Assembly: GCF_014066305.1 (NCBI RefSeq) | Contig: NW_023501063.1 | Location: 62,001 to 126,000, forward strand | Reading direction: 5' to 3' | Source: Letharia columbiana | Taxonomy: Eukaryota > Ascomycota > Lecanoromycetes > Lecanorales > Parmeliaceae | Length of the DNA stretch: 64,000 bases | Part shown: positions 57,428 through 64,000 of the stretch, in pieces | Numbering within the stretch: position 1 is the first letter of the stretch | Layout of the letters: each line of letters starts with the position of its first letter | Program-made: the position numbers and the translations under genes | The notes under the pieces: generated by a model | What the model saw: only the letters and a program-made list of their open reading frames with translations | What the model was told of the DNA's origin: nothing | The model's database searches: none

Positions 57428-58070
57428 ATTGACCCGAGAGACCTGTAGAGAAAATACGCCTTATTACCACGAGATCATATTAGGCCGCCTAAAATCTGAG
57501 TTTCGCGAACTTTTCCAGGCAATGAGCTATTTGTTTTCAACCGTGCTTCACATCGTGATGAACAAGCAGGTGCGAGCAGCATTGGGTTAGATATATCTTC
57601 GCAAGCACAGCCTCACAGAAATTATGCAAGGCGTCCTGGAGCCTTCGTAGCTATCGAGGCTGTAGCTGTGCGGTGTCGTCATTTTCTTCTAATTGGCTGC
57701 GGAGGGACGCAAAGGCGATCCTGCCCAAGATATGCGCGCTGGCGCACTGTACCATGGGTATAGAGGCGCTGAACGCTATAAGTAACCCGGATGTGGAACA
57801 CCGAATACCAAGGTGAGTATCTCCCCAAAAGACACGCCCTTGAATCAGGATAATTGCGGCGGTGTGATCAAATCGCGCAGAATTACAAGCGCACAGCCTC
57901 AGCCTCAGCCTCAGCCTCATACTTGCATTCGCACGATGGCAAGAGGCCCAGGCTAGATCATTGAAGCGATGATATATGTATCGTGGCATGCACTTGTCAA
58001 AGCTTCGTTTATAGCGATCAGTTGACCTCTTAAATCGGCGAGCTCCTGATCAAGTCGTAGTTAGTTGCTG
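57428..58070. other. Intergenic, divergent promoters
   Basis: Between the NLR and CorA starts. Contains a short GCCTCA array at about 57892-57921. Possible extra 5' exon of the NLR near 57430-57540. Confidence 0.4.
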
Positions 58071-59839
58071 ATGGCTACTTCGGACGTCTTGGCCGATATT
58101 TCAACCACCGAAGGTACATCTAGCAATTTTCTCCTTTTACCTAATGAGAGTCTAATACGTCAATAGAGAAAACAAAAGAATACACACAATCGTTTCTGGC
58201 TAGGATAAGATCCTTTCACAACGACCCACTACACTCAGCAGCGTATCTCGGCAACCTTGCCCGCTTTTTGCACAAACCCAACCAGAAGTCAGCTAGGCAC
58301 GCCCGTCGACCGAATCCGCAGCGGTTCGTGCCAGAGAGCTTGGCCGAAGAGGAATGCCGACCTTTTGTTTACGAATATGCTCTTTTCCCGGATATGGATC
58401 CGAAGCTTACAACATTCGATGACATCGACAAGTATAAGCAGGCCATATCGATTAAAAATCACAACGCGGACTGTAATGAGCTAATATTTTTGGCTGGACG
58501 CCCTTCCCCTGAATGGCTCTCTGCTGTTGGAGCGCGGTATAAGCTCGATCATCGGTTCTTCCATCAACATCTTAATTTTCTTCCCACAGGCCAAAGAGAC
58601 TGGTTTACAGCTCCCACGTTGCCATCAAGATCCCATAATGTACTCCGATTCTGCATACCTTCCATACTCTTCGTCGGCGAGCACCGTTACGTGAATATAG
58701 TTGATCTGCAGGAGGCCAGAGGAGATTGCGAGCGCCGGTTACTGAGTTGCTTTCGATCGTTTTTAGAAGGGACTTCGACAGAAGCAGGACAGTCGATTGT
58801 AAGGCGAATAAACATCCATAGCGGAGACAACCTCGTCATCGAGCAAGAGCTCTCATCCTGTCTGCTCAAGCGGGGAGATCGCTGGACAGGTAACGATCAT
58901 AGGATTCTGCAGAGAGGAGCCTGCTAACGTCTTCTTACAGTGCTTGTATGGACGGACTCCGGCCAAGACAATGACTTTGCATTCATACCCACGCCTGATA
59001 CTGATCGATTCAAAGGCGCAGTCAACCGCTTAGACTTCTGTCCAGTGTTTTTCGAGAAGGACCTTTCCGAAAAACCTCACCTCTCCCGACCTCCGACTGA
59101 CGCCCAAAATCCACGGCTAAGGCAGGCGCTCTCCTCGCTACCTGGTAACTATGGCCATACACTTGACTGGACAAAGGCAGCTGTAGACCCGTTGTTTGCG
59201 GTTCAAGAACTTTTTACCTTCCACGCCGCATCGGAATTGCAATACGTAAATATGCTAGAACAATTTGCCACGGATCAAATCAGTCGGGCCGAGTCAAATC
59301 TGGCAGGAACAGACATGAGTTCGATTCTGCACTTCGACTACGCAAGAAGCATACTCATCAGGCATGGGGCGCACATTCAAAACCTCCTCGGCTCTCTCGA
59401 CACGTGCCTGAAGGGTTGGAAGCATCGAGCAACTCAAACTCATTGTTGCGATGAAGAACTCATGTCAACACTCCGGGTTGACCTCAATTACCTTTCGACT
59501 CGTATTCAGAATGTTATCACGCTCTGCGAAGCAGGACGGTCCGCAATCATGAGCAATGCCTCCATCCAAGAGGCGAAACGTTCCAACGAACAAGCCGTCC
59601 TTGTCACGAGTTTGACAAAGGCAACGAATCGTTTGACTTTTATATTCTTGCCAATCTCATTTCTTACATCAGTCTTTGGAATGAACTTCCGGCAGCTGGG
59701 ACAAGGAACATTGTCCATCTGGCTGTGGGTAGCCATCGCGCTTCCTTTACTAGCTTGTTGTATCGTCCTAGTGGAGAGCGGAGGCCACCTAAAGACCATT
59801 TTGTGGCGTGGTCTTAGATGCTTGAGCGGGCAAAGCTGA
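58071..59839 (+). CDS. CorA-like Mg2+ transporter family protein
   Basis: Exons 58071-58113, 58167-58889, 58941-59839; introns 53 and 51 nt; 554 residues. A long cytosolic part (MATSDVLADISTT, RSFHNDPLHSAAYLGNLARF, FFHQHLNFLPTGQRDWFTAP) is typical of Pezizomycotina CorA-like proteins. A long helix (NASIQEAKRSNEQAVLVTS) precedes two TM segments: TFIFLPISFLTSVFGMNF, containing the G-M-N signature after TM1, and IWLWVAIALPLLACCIVLVE. Predicted divalent-cation channel or a derived sensor; substrate not provable from sequence. Confidence 0.8.
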
Positions 59840-60744
59840 GAGGTTTGTTGTATGATTGAATTAGTACTTAATGTTGACCTCAAACATGATACACGTACTA
59901 TTGTAGCTAGTCAGCAGTAGGGTCATGATTGGGCCCCCGCGCCGTAGTACGGCTGTTGTTAGAAGTAAGGTATTTAGTTCGTATTAGGTTCGATTCTGGA
60001 GAAGTGGGTTTGCTTGATAGAGCGAGGCACCAATTGGTATTTCTGTTCGGCTTTCAAAATCTCTCATTGAATTTCATTTTAAGTTATTGGCGCTGGTTAC
60101 GAAATGGTGTTGCGGTGCTTTTTATTTTCTACCGATTCTAGAATGAGTAAAAGAGATCTAGGACTCAGGATTTCATACATAGATCAACTGTAGAGTAAGT
60201 AGAACTCTGTATCCCAAATTTGAATTATGTGCCCTTGAACTATGTGATGGTGGGTTTATAGGGATCTGAAGGTACCTTAATTGACAGGTGTGTGTGCGAT
60301 ATTCTCAGCGCTGGTGGCGCCAAGGATTGCGGAGCGTTGTGCACACGCTAAATCGTCCTGGGAATACTCCAATGCAATTCAAACACGTCCACACATTCTA
60401 GTACAGATGCAGTCTATAGCTGCGAGGAGCAAAAGCTTGACTAACACTGGATTTCCTCGCCATCACAAACATGAGATTTTTGTTGATGCCAAACGCAAAT
60501 ATAAGTGGTACATTGGCTAGTCTCGAAGAAGGAAGGTGGCACGGCAGATTGAAATCGCGCAGAGAGCCGAACCCTAAGTTCATGCGAACCAAAATCTGTC
60601 CTCGAGTCCTCCAAGACACCGAACGGTCCATCTAGGCATTTGATTGCTGCAATTCTCCCTTGATCCCTTCCAATCCACTTATCGCTAACCCATCCCCACC
60701 ATCTCAATCCCTCCTCCCCCCCCAACCTACGAACAATCGCAACG
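59840..60744. other. Intergenic, 900 bp
   Basis: Downstream of the CorA gene and upstream of FKBP. The long minus-strand frame that overlaps FKBP is antisense noise. Nothing recognised. Confidence 0.4.
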
Positions 60745-61203
60745 ATGCGTCCAGTCCCTCCCCCTCCTATCCCTCCTCCTCCTCCCCCCTCGCCCTCAGC
60801 GCAGAGGTCACAACCGAATACACCATCACCCACCCATGCACCCGCAAGACCCAGCGCGGTGACAGCATCGCCGTCCACTACCGCGGTACGCTCGCCGCCG
60901 ACGGCACCGAGTTCGACGCCAGCTACAACCGGGGCAAGCCGTTGGACTTTACCGTCGGCAAGGGGCAGGTCATCAAGGGGTGGGATGAGGGTCTGTTGGG
61001 TATGTGCATTGGTGATAAGAGGACGTTGACGATCCCGCCGGAGTTTGGCTACGGGGAGAGGGCCATGGGGCCTATTCCGGCGGGGAGCACGCTCGGTAAG
61101 TCCGTTCGGGTTGGGTGGGGGGTTGTAAGGGGCTGATGTGTTTTGGGTAGTTTTTGAGACGGAATTGGTGGGGATTGAGGGGGTGACGAAGGATGAGCTG
61201 TGA
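60745..61203 (+). CDS. ER FKBP-type peptidyl-prolyl isomerase (FKBP2), C-terminal KDEL
   Basis: Exon 1 60745-61095, intron 55 nt, exon 2 61151-61203. Core: ECTRK-type start ([20 protein letters not shown]), [60 protein letters not shown], then exon 2 [21 protein letters not shown]. The last four residues are an ER-retrieval signal, fitting the FKBP2 class that folds secretory proteins. The signal peptide is split over frames: ATG 60745 plus C-rich tracts read [14 protein letters not shown] and PLALSAEV in three frames; removing one C from each of two C runs (about 60756-60764 and 60784-60790) gives a good signal peptide. So probable sequence error in C runs; the mature enzyme is intact. Confidence 0.82.
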
Positions 61204-62959
61204 GTGTTGGGTTGGAAGCAAGATGGATGGGGTATGGCATCGGAGGCGGGTATGTTTCGATCCACCGTCAATGTCATTCATGGGTATGCGGAGGAACACG
61301 TAGGCTATATATCTGCGGCTGGATTCTTGGTCTGCTAGAGTCCAAAAGGAGAATGCTTCTTCGCGCCTGTTTACCTCCCTCGTGTCTTATTAGACTGGAA
61401 AATGGGGGGATGGAATGAAACGTGTCACTGTCCATGTCCAACCATAACCCGCGCCATCGATGGACGCCCAGGACCTGCCCAGTATTTTGAGATTGTGCAC
61501 GTGAGAAACAGCCTATGTGGGATGTGTGCATTCAACAGTAATATCCATCAAGGCGGGAACAAAACAATCAGGTCTAGCACGTGGCCGTTTGAGAAACCAC
61601 TCCGTCCAGACCTTGACTTTAACACTGCTTCAAACGAAGACAGTGAAAGGTTACGGATTTCCGACTATGGACCTGGCTTGGTTCAAATCATGGGCTGGCA
61701 ATGGGACGAAGAGACCAAGAGGGATATCATGTTATGCTAAGGACGGGGAAGTACATGTCGTTCAATCGGGAGACAGAAGGTCATCGATACACGGGAATGA
61801 GGCTTATACTGGCTAAGAGCGAGGAGAGCCTCTCGGAAGATTTCACTGTTGGGCCTCCCTCTGCCGCTATCTGTTTGGGATCTCCAAGCGGGAATTTCAG
61901 GCTTTCGGAGAGTACGGGGCAACTTTTTTCATGTCATAGGTTTGTGAAGGCAAACGCCGAGTCGTAGTTGTCATCATCGTAGATTGGGCCGCCTACAGAC
62001 TTCTCTATTGAATGTGGCCCTGGTTATCTATTCGGAAAATACTAATCCATGCAAGACTAATGACCCACCTTCGAGGACAGAGATGTGCTGAGCCGCGGAT
62101 ATTCTTGAATACAATATAATTGGCGAGTTGATGACAGCCAGTTATGATTTAGATCGTGGAGACCTCATGGTTTGGGCGTGAATACTTTTGCCTCAGCAGG
62201 CGGTCAGGACCAAATATCACAGCCCCTTTCTCGGGAGCCACAACCGTTTGCCTGTTGGCGGGTCTCTTCAGTGGCCAAGGAACGTCCGAGCTTTTCTCCA
62301 AAGGTCGAAGTTACCAATCTACAAACACCGATGTACCTAGCTGGGTCCGCTGCAGCGGAATAACATGTTGTATCATTTGCGCCCTTGACAAACACCACTA
62401 TACGGAATGGGAGGCCGAGCGAGCAATTGAGCGAAGCATAGTCGAGAAGCCATGTAGGGCAATACCAGTACTCTAGGGGGTCCTCGTATGTGGTCCTATG
62501 AGAAATCTGTGCTAGGCTTTGCATGACTTGGAATGGAAGCTCCGCTCCTTTTTCGTGCTGGGATTGGCATCCGTAGGCTAAAATAGGGCTGGCGAACAGT
62601 AGAAGCCAACGTCGCTCGCTGTTTTGAACCAATCGAGGACCATCGAAAGCGTCAATCTTAGAGTCGAAACCGCCCCTATGGCTACATTCGACTGGATACG
62701 GACATTGTCGCAGACAGCTACCGTTGATATAAGATACTTTTACCGTCTATTCTATTGAATAGCCTGGCAATTTTCGTTCAAATCAGGCACGACGCGCCGT
62801 GTCCCAATTTTCCCGAGAACATTTTCTCGGCGATGATGGGCACCACTCACTTACGAGTACGACAGATGCCATTCATGGATATCTAAATTTTAAACGTTCG
62901 TGTCTGCGTTTGTTTGTGGGGTTTTGGATATGGACCAGGAAAATTGAAGTCGCACTCAT
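61204..62959. other. 1.75 kb without a confident gene
   Basis: Overlapping open frames occur at 61402-61740 and 61701-61967 on the plus strand (for example HRYTGMRLILAKSEESLSED) and at 62632-62204 on the minus strand (one Cys-containing 142-codon frame). None has a recognised domain or clear splice partners. May contain an unrecognised small gene. Confidence 0.3.
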
Positions 62960-64000
62960 TCATCTCACTGGTAAGGTACTGTTGACCCAAGTCCCAGTGG
63001 CATCAGCGTTCTGAATGATGTCGCCGCTTACTGTTTGGTAGAAAATATTCAACTCCCAAGGAAAAGTGCCTGGTGTTGCTTGCCACATTGCTACGAGCGC
63101 GCTTCCCGCCTGTGGCATATGTAAGCCGGTCACAGCTGGTGCGGGGTGGGCTTCCGATGGAGGCAAGAGACTACCATCTGAGGACGAGACGGACGAGCAC
63201 ATCATTTCGTTCGAGGTCTGTTGAAAGCACAAAATGCCTCCGGTGGCCGGGGGTCCGCAGAAGCTCAAAGCTGTACTCGCCGGTACATCATAATAGGTCT
63301 CGCTGGGATCTGTCAACACAGTGAGCACGGATCCTAATCGGAGATAGCTATAACCCACCTTCTATCCAATTATCGTACGATGCATTCTGAGTGGCGTCAT
63401 GGGTGGTATTGAAATTATTGGACCAGATTTGAAACTCATTGTTCTTGTCGAATACATAAAGATTGCCCAATCCTGAGTCGTCCGACCAACCAGACGCAAT
63501 CCCAGCGTTGCCATTGGTGCCGGGAATGACGGAGTGTGAGAAGTATTGTGAGCTGATATTCGGGAACAAAGCAAGCTCATGGACCTTGTTGTCGGGCGCC
63601 CCATAGTATAAACGAATCCCTGGGCTGTTTCCGTCTTGGCCGAGCCAGTGGTCACTGTAGAAGGCTGTCAGGGCTGTGGATGAAACTGATGCCGTGAAGT
63701 TGTAACGGCCAAGAGAACCGAGCTGCCAAGTTGCGAGGTCGTCAGTACTGAATAACTCTTGCAACGTGTTATTGACATCGATATAATACAGGTGAGACTA
63801 ATGGGTCGTCAACTATGAATCGTATACACTTAGTGTGAGGTCAATCTTACATTCAACTCCCCATTACTAGCCGGGTAGGTGAGAGTCGTCAGCGGTGTGG
63901 TATTTCTTGCGTTTGAGGCAACAATGGGGAAGCCACCGACAAATGGTGAAAGCTCGATGCTGTGTAGCCGGCGAATCCGGGCATCGTAGTCTTGATAGAA
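62960..64000 (-). CDS. Secreted propeller-like (fucose-lectin-like) protein, 5' partial
   Basis: Three exons visible: 64000-63852 (continues beyond the window), 63797-63359, 63309-62960; introns 54 and 49 nt. The sequence shows repeated short beta-rich units with aromatic/Gly endings: SHLYYIDVNNTLQEL, GIRLYYGAPDNKVHEL, NAGIASGWSDDSGLGNLYVF and NEFQIWSNNFN, the kind of repeat seen in fungal fucose-specific lectin beta-propellers. N-glycosylation sequons (NFTASV, NISS, NNFNTT) fit a secreted protein. The start, any signal peptide or membrane anchor, lies outside the window. Lectin function is inference; other propellers are possible. Confidence 0.5.

Noticed and set aside
57892..57921. GCCTCA short array as a possible CRISPR or structured element
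   Set aside because: A six-base simple repeat with no spacers; eukaryotic genome.
60441..61277. 278-codon minus-strand frame
   Set aside because: Antisense to FKBP2; low-complexity and without domains.

Overview
The window is a chromosomal segment of a filamentous ascomycete (Pezizomycotina). Evidence: short GT-AG introns of mostly 44-66 nt with CTAAC/CTGAC branch sites; compact genes on both strands; fungus-specific families (SWC3, HET-domain NLR, CFEM, F-box, Zn2Cys6-like); and two AT-rich blocks in which CpA-to-TpA decay has destroyed transposon reading frames, the mark of repeat-induced point mutation (RIP). Genus is not determinable. All gene models were spliced by eye from open frames plus splice signals; first and last exons are the least certain parts.

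Layout. 1-4390: RIP-ruined LINE on the minus strand (endonuclease and reverse-transcriptase motifs still legible). 4.6-7.5 kb: divergent pair, a C2H2 protein whose tail is built from tandemly duplicated exon-intron units, and a Zn2Cys6-like nuclear protein. 8-12 kb: ankyrin protein, a 240-bp tandem duplication, a two-TM protein. 12.2-31 kb: housekeeping block: mitochondrial EF-G (MEF1), a broken DUF3716-like gene, PIG-M mannosyltransferase, an F-box protein, a zinc-ribbon protein, MEMO family, a secreted Ala/Pro-rich protein, a membrane protein with a disordered tail, and SWC3. 32-45 kb: CFEM protein, tRNA-Phe carrying an extra intron-like insert, ABHD12-like hydrolase with an in-frame stop, a small proline-rich protein with an internal duplication, N-myristoyltransferase, TRAX, RPEL protein, GH28 pectinase, and a small secreted protein. 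46.7-50 kb: Nibrin (NBS1) and a small mitochondrial protein. 50.2-51.3 kb: second RIP island. 51.3-64 kb: cytochrome-b5-like protein, a 1384-residue NLR (degenerate esterase, NB-ARC, HET, TPR), a CorA-type transporter, an ER FKBP with C-terminal KDEL, and a propeller-like secreted protein running off the end.

Two things stand out. First, the tRNA-Phe(GAA) gene at 34220-34361 folds perfectly only after removing a 52-nt insert with GTAAGT, CTAAC and CAG, exactly like the mRNA introns of this genome, in addition to its normal anticodon-loop intron. Second, the NLR places a HET domain between NB-ARC and TPRs behind an esterase-like domain without its nucleophile. A caution: several otherwise well-conserved genes carry single-base frame breaks, mostly in G or C runs (TRAX, cytochrome-b5-like, FKBP, C2H2 exon 2), so homopolymer sequence error must be excluded before calling them pseudogenes.
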